Assembly: GCF_902705875.1 (NCBI RefSeq)
Contig: NZ_CACSIK010000001.1
Span: forward strand, 921,993 to 985,992
Direction of reading: 5' to 3'
Origin: Zhongshania aliphaticivorans
Lineage (GTDB): Bacteria > Pseudomonadota > Gammaproteobacteria > Pseudomonadales > Spongiibacteraceae
Length of the DNA stretch: 64,000 nucleotides
Shown: positions 16,162-25,403 of the stretch, one piece after another
Numbering within the stretch: the stretch's first letter is position 1
Layout of the letters: each line of letters opens with the position of its first letter
Translations under genes and position numbers: made by a program
The notes under the pieces: generated by a model
Databases searched by the model: none
The model's input: the letters and a program-made list of their open reading frames with translations, nothing else
What the model was told of the DNA's origin: nothing

Positions 16162-19100
16162 CTACGGTTTTATGCTTGTGGCGTTATTGGCAAACAAGTA
16201 ATTCTTGCCGCGGGTTAACAAGTTGCTAACATCGTTCTGAACATAGAGTAGCGCAGGAATAATGATCAGGGTAATCACGGTGGCAAAAAGAATACCGTAA
16301 GCCAGAGATACCGCTGCAGGGATTAAAAACTGCGCTTGCGTCGATGTTTCACCTAATAGCGGTGCTAGACCAACATAGGTTGTAACCGAGGTTAAAAACA
16401 CCGCGCGTAGGCGGCTGCGGCAGGCCTCGCTGATGGCGTCGTGGATATTATCGCTTTCTTTTTTAAGTTCATTGAACCGCGATACCAGTAACAAGCTGTC
16501 ATTCACCACCACGCCGCTGAGGGCGATAATGCCGTTAAATGAGAGGATACCCAAGGACAGATCATTAAACCAGTGGCCAAGAATGGCACCAACGATGCCG
16601 AAGGGGATCGCGGTCATAATGATTATGGGCTGGATATACGACTGCAGTGGTATCGCCAGGAGCATAAAGATAATCAGCATCGCCATCACCGACACCTTCG
16701 CCATAGAGGTTTGGGTTTCTGCTTGCTCCTCGGCCTCACCGGCAAAATGCACATCTAATCCGGGGTATTGTTTTAGCAGCGGCGGAATAATTTGATCCTT
16801 TAGCTGGGCAACCAATTCCGTAGATGACAGCATGTCTTTATCAACGTCAGATGAAATATACACGGCGCGCATACTGTCTATACGGTTAATAGACTGCCGA
16901 GTAAAACCATAGTCAATGGTGGCAATACTCGACAGTGGCACTACGCTGCCGTCATCGGTGCGGACTTTGGCCGCGAGCAAATTCGACGGATTGCCGCGAT
17001 CTGCTTCGGGGTAGCGTACCTTCACTTCGACTTCGTCGGTGCTGCGTTGGAAGCGCTGTACCACTTGTCCTTCAAAGGCTTGCAGTACCTGGCTTGCTAA
17101 ATCTTCAGTAGTCAGTCCCAATGCGCGGCCTTGGTCATTAAGCTTTAACTGAACCTGAGGCTGACCGGGAGTGAGGTTATCTTCAATGCCGCTAACAGCG
17201 GGGATGGCTTGAAGTTTTTCCTTTAAGCTCTCACCGGCTGCGGCCAACACATCGTCATCGCTAGAGCGCAGCTCAATACGCAGCGCGTCGGTCATATGAC
17301 GATGACTGCGAATAGTCAACGATAGCGCCCCTTCAAGCTCGCCTGTCAGTTGCCGCCAGCGATTGGTGAAGGCGTCCATGCTGTAAGGCGTGTCGTCGCC
17401 TAGTTCTACGGTGACGCCACCAGATTGAATACCGCTAGACAATAGTTGCAGGTTAGTGATACTGCTTTCACCCTGGTTATTGCGTAACTGGGCATCGGCC
17501 TCATAGGCGGTTTTTTCTAAGGTGCGTAAATTTCTATGGGTAATACCAAAGCTGGCGTCGGCCTGCATGGTTAACGTTGCTTGGGTTGTATCGCCACTAA
17601 TCGCTGGGAAGAAACTCATTTTTACCGCGCCGGTAAAAGGCATACTCACCACGCCAACAAAGATCGCTAAAAATAGCACCAGCACCGCGTAACGCTGGCG
17701 TAGCGCCCCGTCGATGACCTTGCGGTAGACGTTCTCAGTAAACCATTGCACCCCAGCATCTATGGTATTTTGTAACTGCTGCCAAGCGCGGGTGATTTTG
17801 TTTTTTGCGGTTTTGGAGCGAGTGTTTATATGCGCTAAATGCGACGGCAAAATCAGCTTAGATTCAACAGCAGATAACATTAGGCAAATGCCGACAACCA
17901 CCGCAAACTGCGAGTAAATTTGACCCAAATTGCCGCTAACTTTTGACAGCGAATAAAACGCGGCCACCGTGGTAAGTACCCCAAATAGCGTGGGCAACGC
18001 CACATTCAAGGTGCCCTGAATGGTATTGTCTATGGTGTCGCCGTATTTCTCTCGCTGGGTGTAAATGCTTTCGCCGATGACCACCGCATCATCGACGACT
18101 ATCCCCAGCGCCATAATCAGGCCAAAGGTAGTGAACTCATTCAGCGACATGCCCATAACGCTGTCGCCCATTAAATACAGGGTGCCAAAGTAAATAAACG
18201 GTAGGCCCAGAGCGACCCAAATTGCCACGCTTAAATTCAAGAATAGCGCCAGCATAATAAACACTAACACCACACCTAATAGCGCGTTTTCAACCAGTAA
18301 GTTGAGGCGATCCATAATGCTTTCGCTGCGGTCGTACCAGCTAGCCAGTTCTACAGATTCGGGGAGTCTGCCGTCAGCTATCCACTTGTCTACGACTTGC
18401 TGGGCACCTTTTACGGTATTTGAAATATCGTCGTTACCGGTGGTAATCACCTGTAAGGCAATGCTGTCTTTACCGGCAAAGCGCGACAGAACCGAGCCTT
18501 CATCATCAAAGGTATCTTGTATGGTAGCCACATCGCCAAGGCGAATTTCGGTGCCGCTTGAAGTAGTAAGCAGAGGGATATCGGCAAACTCAGATTTCTC
18601 GTAAGCTTGCTCGGCAGTTTTTAATTGCAGATAAATGTTTTCTGCATTTAATACCGGTGTGCGGGTGGTAGTGGAACCGTTGTTTACCGCCGTTTCAACG
18701 TCGGACAAACTAATGCCGTATGCCTGCAAGCGGCCCTCATCAATTTCGATAGACATCATCGGGTCTAAGGTGCCGCTAATCGACACCTTGCTAACATTGG
18801 CATTCGCCAGTAAATCGGTTTTCAAACGCTCGGCAAGTTGTTGCAAATTGTGCCGGCTGGTTTCACCGTAAAGCTGTAGCCACAGTGCGTGTTCTTCTCG
18901 CTCTGCTTTTTCTATTACAGGCTGTTCGGCTTTGTCTGGTAGGTTAGAAATGGCATCTACGGCAGACTTGGTGTCGCGCAGTAAAGTGTCTAAGTCATAG
19001 CCAGATTTTTTCTCAACAACAACCGATACCCCGTTGGCAGTCGAGGTACTGGTAATTGTTTTTACGCCAATAATATCTTCTAGCGCATCTTCAATTTTTA

Positions 19101-19314
19101 TTGTTAAGCCTTCCTCGGCTTGGTCGGCAGAACCACTGTCGTAGACGATAGAGACCGTAATTCTGTCGGGCTCTATACTGGGGAAAGCCTCTTTACGGAT
19201 GCTGCCCACTTCCATTATGCCCAGAACAATGACCAGCAAGAGCAGTAAGTTGGCTGCAACGGGGTTGCTGGCAAACCACGAAATAATCCCTCTTAAAGGG
19301 CCGCCGTTACTCAT
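16162..19314 (-). CDS. RND efflux permease (HAE1/AcrB superfamily)
   Basis: Inner-membrane proton-driven pump of 1050 residues, standard RND length, with 12 predicted TM helices and two large periplasmic loops. The N-terminal cytoplasmic/TM1 segment is ISWFASNPVAANLLLLLVIV. The TM4 proton-relay motif appears as GIVVDDAVVIGES, and the repeat in the second half has ALSGVVVNDSLLLV. Its start overlaps the adaptor gene by 8 bp and its stop is 2 nt from the response regulator. Sequence style (long GAITS-like substitutions in loop, short N-terminus) is closer to uncharacterised MdtB/MexF-like branches than to AcrB, so substrate is unknown. Confidence 0.9.
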   Translation of the reverse strand: MSNGGPLRGIISWFASNPVAANLLLLLVIVLGIMEVGSIRKEAFPSIEPDRITVSIVYDSGSADQAEEGLTIKIEDALEDIIGVKTITSTSTANGVSVVVEKKSGYDLDTLLRDTKSAVDAISNLPDKAEQPVIEKAEREEHALWLQLYGETSRHNLQQLAERLKTDLLANANVSKVSISGTLDPMMSIEIDEGRLQAYGISLSDVETAVNNGSTTTRTPVLNAENIYLQLKTAEQAYEKSEFADIPLLTTSSGTEIRLGDVATIQDTFDDEGSVLSRFAGKDSIALQVITTGNDDISNTVKGAQQVVDKWIADGRLPESVELASWYDRSESIMDRLNLLVENALLGVVLVFIMLALFLNLSVAIWVALGLPFIYFGTLYLMGDSVMGMSLNEFTTFGLIMALGIVVDDAVVIGESIYTQREKYGDTIDNTIQGTLNVALPTLFGVLTTVAAFYSLSKVSGNLGQIYSQFAVVVGICLMLSAVESKLILPSHLAHINTRSKTAKNKITRAWQQLQNTIDAGVQWFTENVYRKVIDGALRQRYAVLVLFLAIFVGVVSMPFTGAVKMSFFPAISGDTTQATLTMQADASFGITHRNLRTLEKTAYEADAQLRNNQGESSITNLQLLSSGIQSGGVTVELGDDTPYSMDAFTNRWRQLTGELEGALSLTIRSHRHMTDALRIELRSSDDDVLAAAGESLKEKLQAIPAVSGIEDNLTPGQPQVQLKLNDQGRALGLTTEDLASQVLQAFEGQVVQRFQRSTDEVEVKVRYPEADRGNPSNLLAAKVRTDDGSVVPLSSIATIDYGFTRQSINRIDSMRAVYISSDVDKDMLSSTELVAQLKDQIIPPLLKQYPGLDVHFAGEAEEQAETQTSMAKVSVMAMLIIFMLLAIPLQSYIQPIIIMTAIPFGIVGAILGHWFNDLSLGILSFNGIIALSGVVVNDSLLLVSRFNELKKESDNIHDAISEACRSRLRAVFLTSVTTYVGLAPLLGETSTQAQFLIPAAVSLAYGILFATVITLIIIPALLYVQNDVSNLLTRGKNYLFANNATSIKP

Positions 19315-20587
19315 GGTTTGACTCCTGTGGCATGCCTGCTGGCCGCGCCTCTGGTTTTTGACGAGGTGCTGAGCCAGCTGGAGACTGTGGTTCAGTCCGT
19401 GGCGCTAATTTCATTGCTGACGTGCTTGTACCTTGCGCCTGTGCTGCCATCCCTTCTATATAGCTGCTTAGCGGATGAGTAAGTACTTGCTGAGAAGTTT
19501 CAGAGAGTGGCGCGGGTGGGGCGATATACAGCTTGTCGCCAACGCTAAACTGGGGACTGGTATCAAAGCTGGCGAGCTGACTATTAGCGTCAATATACCA
19601 AATGCTACCGCGCTGACTCAGGGCTGAGCTGGGCAGTTCCCATAAGCCATCAATGGCGCGTCCCTGAATGGTTACTTGCACAAACGTGCCGGGAATCAAA
19701 ACCGGTGATTGCGTCATTGGTGATTCTACGGCAACGATTAGGGCGCGCTGGCGAGTGCTACTGTCTAAGTGGCCCTCGGTGCGCAGCACCTTGCCGCTCC
19801 AAGTTGCGCCGGTTTCTACGTCCTTAACGGTAACCAGCAAAGCGGGTTCGGCGAGCATGTCTTTTTCAGCGGGTAAATTCTGCCACTGTTGTGCGCTCAG
19901 CGGAATTTCAGCTTCTAAGCGACTGGCACTGTACAGGGTGCCAATGGCTGTGCCGCTCTGCACATAACTGCCCGGGGCAATGTCACGAGACACAATCACC
20001 GCATCAAATGGCGCAGTAATTTGGCTTTGTTCTAAGTCTATCTTGGCGCTGCTGAGTGTTGCCTTAGCTTGCTGCAGTGCGGCTTTGGCAGTGGCAAGCT
20101 GGGGTTTGCGCAATACCAGCTCAGAATCTGGTTCGCCCTCTAAGCCAGAAGCCTGCCACTCTAGCTCGGCCTGGGCTTGTTCGCGTTCTTCTTCAAGCAA
20201 GGCTTGCTGAGCTGCCTTGACGTCATACTCTGCTTCGGCATAGGCCGCTTGGTAATCACTGTCTTCAATTTGGGCCAGCACTGTGCCTGCCTTAACAAAC
20301 TGTCCGGCTTCAAACAGCGGCGACAAAGAATCAATGCGACCACTTACATACGCGGTTAAATCCAGCTGGTAGCGAGCCTGCATTTCACCGTGGCCAATCA
20401 CGCTAGCTTGGTACTGCCCCACGGTGACGTCATTAACACTTACGCTGGCTTTTTCATGTTGCTCGGGCGGCTGCGGCATGGGCTTATTCATTTGCGCTTT
20501 ACTGGCGCTCATCACATATAAAATAACCGTCACCAGTAGTGCGACAGACAGCAAAAGAATAACAGTGGGGGATAGCTTGCGGCTCAT
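19307..20587 (-). CDS. RND periplasmic adaptor (membrane fusion protein)
   Basis: 426 residues, MexA/AcrA role: bridges permease and outer-membrane channel. N-terminal membrane anchor (about residues 7-26, no lipobox), lipoyl half-motifs around GRIDSLSPLFEAGQFVKAG and TAPFDAVIVSRDIAPGSYV, an alpha-hairpin between them rich in Ala/Glu/Gln (about 110-190), then beta-barrel domains. The C-terminal 50 residues are low-complexity Pro/Ala/Ser/Gln and not typical of the family. Overlaps permease by 8 bp and channel gene by 4 bp (ATGA). Confidence 0.88.
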   Translation of the reverse strand: MSRKLSPTVILLLSVALLVTVILYVMSASKAQMNKPMPQPPEQHEKASVSVNDVTVGQYQASVIGHGEMQARYQLDLTAYVSGRIDSLSPLFEAGQFVKAGTVLAQIEDSDYQAAYAEAEYDVKAAQQALLEEEREQAQAELEWQASGLEGEPDSELVLRKPQLATAKAALQQAKATLSSAKIDLEQSQITAPFDAVIVSRDIAPGSYVQSGTAIGTLYSASRLEAEIPLSAQQWQNLPAEKDMLAEPALLVTVKDVETGATWSGKVLRTEGHLDSSTRQRALIVAVESPMTQSPVLIPGTFVQVTIQGRAIDGLWELPSSALSQRGSIWYIDANSQLASFDTSPQFSVGDKLYIAPPAPLSETSQQVLTHPLSSYIEGMAAQAQGTSTSAMKLAPRTEPQSPAGSAPRQKPEARPAGMPQESNHE

Positions 20588-22005
20588 GCTTGTACTCCAA
20601 GGCCCAAGGCGAGACCGAGGGCAATTCGGTTCGCGAGTCGTTGATAAATGAGATTGTCGAGTTGTGCTGCTAGGTCGTAGCTCTGCTGCTGAACAGTGAG
20701 TAGGTCCAGAATATCCACTAAGCCAGCGCGGTATTTACTTTGATATTGGGTGGTGGTGCGCTTGGCGGCTTCCAGTGCATCACTAATATGGGCTTGGCGT
20801 TTGGCAAGCTCTTGTTCACTGCCAAGGGCGTCGTCAACTTCAACCACGGCGTTGAGTAGGCTTTCACGAAATGCCTGATAGCTCTGGGCAATTTCAAGGT
20901 CGGCAATTTTAGCCGCCGCGCGCAATTCACCACCACGATACAAGGGCGCCACCAATTGCCCAAGCAGTGACCACACTGGGGTTTTAAGTAAAGCTGACGA
21001 CAAAGAGCTTGCGGTGTCTTCAAGTGCGGCTTGCAGGCTTAGGTTTGGCAGCATGTCTTTATAAGCCGCCTTGCTGCGCAGCTGATTAGCTTCAATGGCA
21101 AAGTAGGCCGCTTGTAGGTCTGGACGTTGTTCAAGATTTTGTTCAGGGAGCGCGGCAACTGGAAGTAGCACGCTGGGGTAGTCGTTCAGTTCAGTCAGGT
21201 CCGCGACCTCACTTTGGCCCAGTAATTGACCGAGTGCGCGCTGCTGGCGAGCTAGGTCTTCATTGTACTCGGCCATCCGCGCTTGTGATTGATAAACCGC
21301 GCTGCGGGCCGTATCAATATCTTCTAAATTACCTAGGCCGCTGCGGTAACGGTTCGCAATAAATTGCGCGGTTTTTTCTAAGCTCTGTAAGCGCTGACTT
21401 TCAATATCAATGGCGTGTTGTAGTGCCACACTGTTTAGCCACGCGGTCATCACCTCGGCGGCAAGGGCATTTTTTGCTTCATGGTAAATGGCTCGCTGCT
21501 GCGCCACATCTTTACCCGCCGCCTTGTAACGGTCACTGAGCTTTCCCCACAAATCAAGATTCAAACTTAAAGTGAGTGAGCCAGTGTGGCTGGTCTCGCT
21601 GGCGGTGGTGCTATTCTCTTCTTGTTTAGACGCTGATATTCCCGCGTCTAAATCAGGCAGGCGATCAGCGCCGGTTTGGCGGCGCTGTAATTGGGTGATC
21701 TCAAGGGTCAGCAGGGTTTGCTGCAAGCTGGGGTTAGCGGTTAAAGCCTGATCAATTAAGGCATTCAAACTCTCTGAACCGATCAGCTCCGGTAGAAGTA
21801 TTGGTGCTACCTGCTCGGCCTCAGTCGCAGCCTGTTCTGTTATGTTGAGGTCTGCCTGCGCTTGTTGGGCATAATTTTGCGAGGTGGGCGACGCGGCACA
21901 GCCTGCCAATATGGCCATACTCAAATACAGCGCCGTAAAGCGCGGTGGTGTTTTAAAGGTTTGCACTGGTGGTTCCCCAATAATCAGCGGGTGCTGGCCC
22001 GACAC
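20584..22005 (-). CDS. RND outer-membrane channel lipoprotein (NodT/OprM family)
   Basis: 473 residues, TolC-superfamily outer-membrane factor with two OEP repeats. An N-terminal lipobox, LAGC near residue 35, follows a hydrophobic stretch (ALYLSMAILAGC). The annotated start gives a long polar leader before the signal sequence; a GTG at 21966 (codon 14, giving VQTFKTPPRF) would give a more normal signal peptide. First gene of the leftward operon channel-adaptor-permease-regulator-kinase-iminopeptidase, with 4-bp overlap to the adaptor. Confidence 0.85.
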   Translation of the reverse strand: MSGQHPLIIGEPPVQTFKTPPRFTALYLSMAILAGCAASPTSQNYAQQAQADLNITEQAATEAEQVAPILLPELIGSESLNALIDQALTANPSLQQTLLTLEITQLQRRQTGADRLPDLDAGISASKQEENSTTASETSHTGSLTLSLNLDLWGKLSDRYKAAGKDVAQQRAIYHEAKNALAAEVMTAWLNSVALQHAIDIESQRLQSLEKTAQFIANRYRSGLGNLEDIDTARSAVYQSQARMAEYNEDLARQQRALGQLLGQSEVADLTELNDYPSVLLPVAALPEQNLEQRPDLQAAYFAIEANQLRSKAAYKDMLPNLSLQAALEDTASSLSSALLKTPVWSLLGQLVAPLYRGGELRAAAKIADLEIAQSYQAFRESLLNAVVEVDDALGSEQELAKRQAHISDALEAAKRTTTQYQSKYRAGLVDILDLLTVQQQSYDLAAQLDNLIYQRLANRIALGLALGLGVQA

Positions 22006-22236
22006 ATAGCTGTTGTATGGGGCAAGAATAAAGGGCAGACGGTTAAGGCAGGGTTAAGTGCGCCGAAGGGCGTAGGGAATATTCAATGAGAGGTAACGAG
22101 TAAGCATGCTTCAGGACTGTCAATCAGTAGACGCGGCCTCACTCAATTTGCACCACAGACATAAATTATTGATTTAAGGTGAAACGGGGTTATGATCAGC
22201 TTAAGGGAATAAAGAAAAAGAGATAAGGAGCCAGCC

Positions 22237-22308
22237 TTGCACATACCTACAGAGTCTTCTGCGATATACGCTCAAGCCCAAGACCTAACCGCGTTTTTCA
22301 ATGATTAA
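22237..22308 (+). CDS. Possible 23-codon leader peptide overlapping the next gene
   Basis: TTG at 22237 follows a strong AAGGAG (22225-22230) by 6 nt and opens a 23-codon frame (HIPTESSAIYAQAQDLTAFF at its core) ending at TAA 22306-22308. That stop overlaps the ATG of the membrane protein gene at 22301, which has no ribosome site of its own. This is the classic layout for translational coupling. It could instead be the remnant of a longer gene broken by a frameshift. Confidence 0.35.
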   Translation: MHIPTESSAIYAQAQDLTAFFND

Positions 22309-22903
22309 TATTACTAAAAAGCTAAAGAATAAGGTTGAGTGGTCATTGTTGTTGGGCATAGGTGAGTCGAGGCTCGTTTCGTCTATGTATATTTGGTTAT
22401 TTGTTGTTCCGGTAGCATCGAAGTTGCTAATCCATATTGGAGACACAGCAAACATCATAATTTTTTCGCACGAATTTAATGTCAATTTGAACCTTCCGTT
22501 TTCATGGAAAGTGTTTTACCTGGCGGCAGTATTCTTTACGTTAGCAACATTATTATTTAAATTTAGATGCCCAAAGCTTATTCGTGATCACAAGAACTTT
22601 GACTCCTTTAGCGCTGAAAAGAGACCTGAGTGGCATTTAATGTTTTACGCTGAAGATATTGGGATTAATTTTAGCGAGTATAAAGAGAAGTACAAAGATA
22701 ATCGGAAGTTATACGCTCTTATTGAGCCAGACGCCGTTACAACCGGTCCTATTACTTCGGGTATGTTTTGGGAGCTTCATCGTCATTCAAACCGTGAAAG
22801 AGCGATTAGTTATTATAGTTGTTTAATCTTGTATATGGCGGGCCTATTTTGTATCGCGTGGGTGTTCATAGAGAATCTAAATTGGGTTTTACAGTCATGG
22901 TAA
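22301..22903 (+). CDS. Uncharacterised membrane protein
   Basis: 200 residues, family not recognised. Three hydrophobic segments: about 29-47 (YIWLFVVPVASKLLIHIG), 67-86 (VFYLAAVFFTLATLLFKF) and 170-188 (CLILYMAGLFCIAWVF). The cytoplasmic-looking middle (about 88-168) is charged, with the segments KRPEWHLMFYAEDIGINFSEY and TTGPITSGMFWELHRHSNRE. Lower GC and a plainer codon use than the pump operon to the left suggest a separate origin. It lies alone, convergent with the DsbA-like gene. Confidence 0.65.
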   Translation: MINITKKLKNKVEWSLLLGIGESRLVSSMYIWLFVVPVASKLLIHIGDTANIIIFSHEFNVNLNLPFSWKVFYLAAVFFTLATLLFKFRCPKLIRDHKNFDSFSAEKRPEWHLMFYAEDIGINFSEYKEKYKDNRKLYALIEPDAVTTGPITSGMFWELHRHSNRERAISYYSCLILYMAGLFCIAWVFIENLNWVLQSW

Positions 22904-22949
22904 TAGCGTCTAGCAAGTGGCAGAAATTCACCGATAATCTTCATCCAGT

Positions 22950-24368
22950 TTATATCTGCTCCGCTATATAAACTTCACGCAGCGCACACTCCACCCGATC
23001 AAGCCGGTCCTGACCAAACACCGAGAGTTGTCTGTAGTGAAAACTGGGTACGCCCCAGAGGCCTTTGTCGTACATATCCAGCAGGTTTTCTTGGGCCCAA
23101 TGCCGCCAGTCATTATTATTGAGTAGGGTTTTGGCGTGGGACCAGTCTAAGCCAGCCGCCTCGACTATCTTTTTCAGGCCGGTGTCTGTTGCCGCATCTA
23201 TGCCTTCGGACCATACGCTGCGGGTGAAGATTTCTAAGAATAGGTTGGCGCAATGTTGTTCGCTGGCGTAATCGACCAGTGCATAGCAGCGTTCGACTGC
23301 GGCCCCCAGCGGATCGGCGGCAAAGCCGAAGGGGATGCCGTATTTTTCAGCTTCTCTTTTGGTGTCTTTAAAAATATACAAGCCTTTTTGCCGAGGCACC
23401 TGCATGCGTCGCATGACCATGGGTAGAACCGGTTTGACGATTAGCGGTATGTCATAGCGGGCGGCCAGTGCTTTGGCGCGAACAAGCCCAAGGTAAGAAT
23501 AAGGGCTTCTGGCTGACCAGTAGAGAATGATGGGGATTTTGTCTGAGATCGGTGTGCTCTCGCCGTTGTTACCAGTGTTGGACGCAGCGTTTGGCTTGGT
23601 GTTTAGTTCAGTACTTGGCGATGGGGTAGTGACATTTTTTACCGCGCCGAGGGCGGTCAGGCGCTGTTCTAAGTAGGCTAATCGGCTGAGTCCCCAATAC
23701 CATTCGCCGCCGGGCTTTTCGCCATAGTGAAGCATGGCACTTAAGTAGTGGCCGTTGTTGTGGAGCCGTGTTTCATTGGCCAATAGGTGGTGTTGATAGC
23801 ATTCCATATTGCGCTGAATACGTGGGTCGATGCAGGTATTCAGAGCGTCTTCTTGGTCGTGCCAGTAGTGTTTAAAAATCTCGGTGGCTTGTTCTAAATA
23901 GTCGCCCTGTAGTTCGGCATGCAGCAGTTGCGCTGTGGCGTATTTGGCCAGTGCGGGGGTGGTTGTTGGCGGTGTTTTAGGAAACGTCAGTCCATGTTGA
24001 TTTGCTAAAAAGGCGCTGTCGGCAAAGGCGTGTTGTTCCCAGAGTTGCGGGGCGGGATACATATCTTCTTGAAGACGGAGCACCGTTCTAAAATCGAAGT
24101 CGATATTGTAGCGCTCGGCGAGTATCGGTAAGACCTGCAACAATAGGTAGCTGTGGGGATCATTAATTCTTAAATAAACGCTAACAAGGTGAGGTTTATC
24201 TGCCTGTTTGCGTCGCCATTCTGCCACGGCACGCTGTAATTTAAGTAGCCCTTGGCTGCTTACCAAGCTATAGAGATAGGGTTTTATTCTACTCATGACG
24301 TTGCTCATGGCTCTGCTAATGGGATTCCTGATCGGTAATATTGAATCTATGAAAATCTGCTTAGCCAA
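22950..24368 (-). CDS. DsbA-family protein, tandem HCCA-isomerase-like domains
   Basis: 472 residues, about twice a normal DsbA/2-hydroxychromene-2-carboxylate isomerase domain. The C-terminal half (about 270-470) is the recognisable domain: PIILYWSARSPYSYLGLVRA, KPVLPMVMRRMQVPRQKG and GVPSFHYRQLSVFGQDRLD (cis-Pro loop plus C-terminal tail). The first half (about 58-250) is a divergent copy beginning HLVSVYLRINDPHSYLLLQV. Both have Ser-Tyr rather than a CxxC active site, so glutathione-dependent isomerase or transferase chemistry is likelier than thiol oxidation. Next gene on the strand is a GST, which supports that reading. Confidence 0.75.
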   Translation of the reverse strand: MAKQIFIDSILPIRNPISRAMSNVMSRIKPYLYSLVSSQGLLKLQRAVAEWRRKQADKPHLVSVYLRINDPHSYLLLQVLPILAERYNIDFDFRTVLRLQEDMYPAPQLWEQHAFADSAFLANQHGLTFPKTPPTTTPALAKYATAQLLHAELQGDYLEQATEIFKHYWHDQEDALNTCIDPRIQRNMECYQHHLLANETRLHNNGHYLSAMLHYGEKPGGEWYWGLSRLAYLEQRLTALGAVKNVTTPSPSTELNTKPNAASNTGNNGESTPISDKIPIILYWSARSPYSYLGLVRAKALAARYDIPLIVKPVLPMVMRRMQVPRQKGLYIFKDTKREAEKYGIPFGFAADPLGAAVERCYALVDYASEQHCANLFLEIFTRSVWSEGIDAATDTGLKKIVEAAGLDWSHAKTLLNNNDWRHWAQENLLDMYDKGLWGVPSFHYRQLSVFGQDRLDRVECALREVYIAEQI

Positions 24369-24406
24369 GCGCCCGCTTGCACTTGGCCTGTTCAGTAATG
24401 CGGTGT

Positions 24407-25045
24407 TTACAGTCCGAGTATTGCCGCTTCTTTAAGGAGTAGTGGGGCAACGATGTCATGCTGCTTCACCCGTTCCATAAAGGCGGTGAACACCGGCCAG
24501 CGTGCTGCATCTACCTGATAGTTTGCGTATCCGGCATTGATGAAGGGGCTGACAATGCTGATATCGGCAATGGTGAGTGAGCCAAACAAAAAGCCTTTTT
24601 TAGGCAGTACCGATTCTATGTAATCAAGAATGGGTGGGAGCTGTTTGTTAATGATTTTATCGACTAGGGCTTCGTCGGTTTCTTGGTTTAAAAACATGGG
24701 GCGCATGAATCGTTGAAAGAAAATACCAGACGCGAGTTCGGTGACCTTGCTGCCGGCGAGCTCTTCTATCCAGCGGGCTTTAGCCTTGGTTTTGGCATCC
24801 GTGGGATAAGTGGGGATGTCTGGGTAGTTATCTTCTAAATATTCACAGATGACGCTGGAATCACAGAGGTTGAGATCGCCGTCTTGCAGTGCGGGTATTT
24901 TGCCCAGTGGGCTTATTTTGAAGAACTCTGGGTCGCCGGAGTAAGGCATTTGTTGAATTTGCTCAAATTCCAATTGTTTTATGGCAAGGGCAACGAGCAC
25001 TTTTCGGACATAGGGCGAAACGGAATTACCGTGTAAAACGATCAT
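24407..25045 (-). CDS. Glutathione S-transferase family protein
   Basis: 212-residue cytosolic GST: N-terminal thioredoxin-fold domain (about 1-80) starting MIVLHGNSVSPYVRKVLVAL with S9 as candidate catalytic residue, cis-Pro motif GKIPALQDG and glutathione-gamma-glutamyl site CDSSVICEYLE, then the helical C-terminal domain with GSLTIADISIVSP. Precedes the DsbA/HCCA-like gene on the same strand with 38 bp between, so probably an operon. Substrate unknown. Confidence 0.85.
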   Translation of the reverse strand: MIVLHGNSVSPYVRKVLVALAIKQLEFEQIQQMPYSGDPEFFKISPLGKIPALQDGDLNLCDSSVICEYLEDNYPDIPTYPTDAKTKAKARWIEELAGSKVTELASGIFFQRFMRPMFLNQETDEALVDKIINKQLPPILDYIESVLPKKGFLFGSLTIADISIVSPFINAGYANYQVDAARWPVFTAFMERVKQHDIVAPLLLKEAAILGL

Positions 25046-25403
25046 GGTGGCTCCAAATTATTATCAGTTATTGCACTGTTTCTGGGTGTTTATTGATTTT
25101 ATGTCAGGCGTATCGGGTTTCTTACGTCGATAGTGGCAAAGTCGCCAGAAAGCTACTTTACTGAGTAACACTGCGGAATTCTATTAAATCTTTACATTAT
25201 GTCAGTGTTTGTGACAAAATTTTTTGACGCATCTGTAAGATTAAAATAAAGGGGTGCTTCAACACTGTTCCTAGATCTATAAGTAGCTGTATTTAAACCG
25301 ATTTTCTGAATTTAGCCGAGCATCTAGCTGCCGGCATCGCTATGTTAGCAGCGCGGGCGGGAAGTGAATTTCACATAAAAGTAGTTAATAGCAGGAGAGA
25401 ATA
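25046..25403. other. 358-bp divergent promoter region (GST / SDR)
   Basis: Between a leftward GST gene and a rightward SDR gene. Promoters for both directions are expected. A good ribosome site AGGAG lies at 25393-25397 before the SDR start. No operator palindrome or small gene that I can support. Confidence 0.4.
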
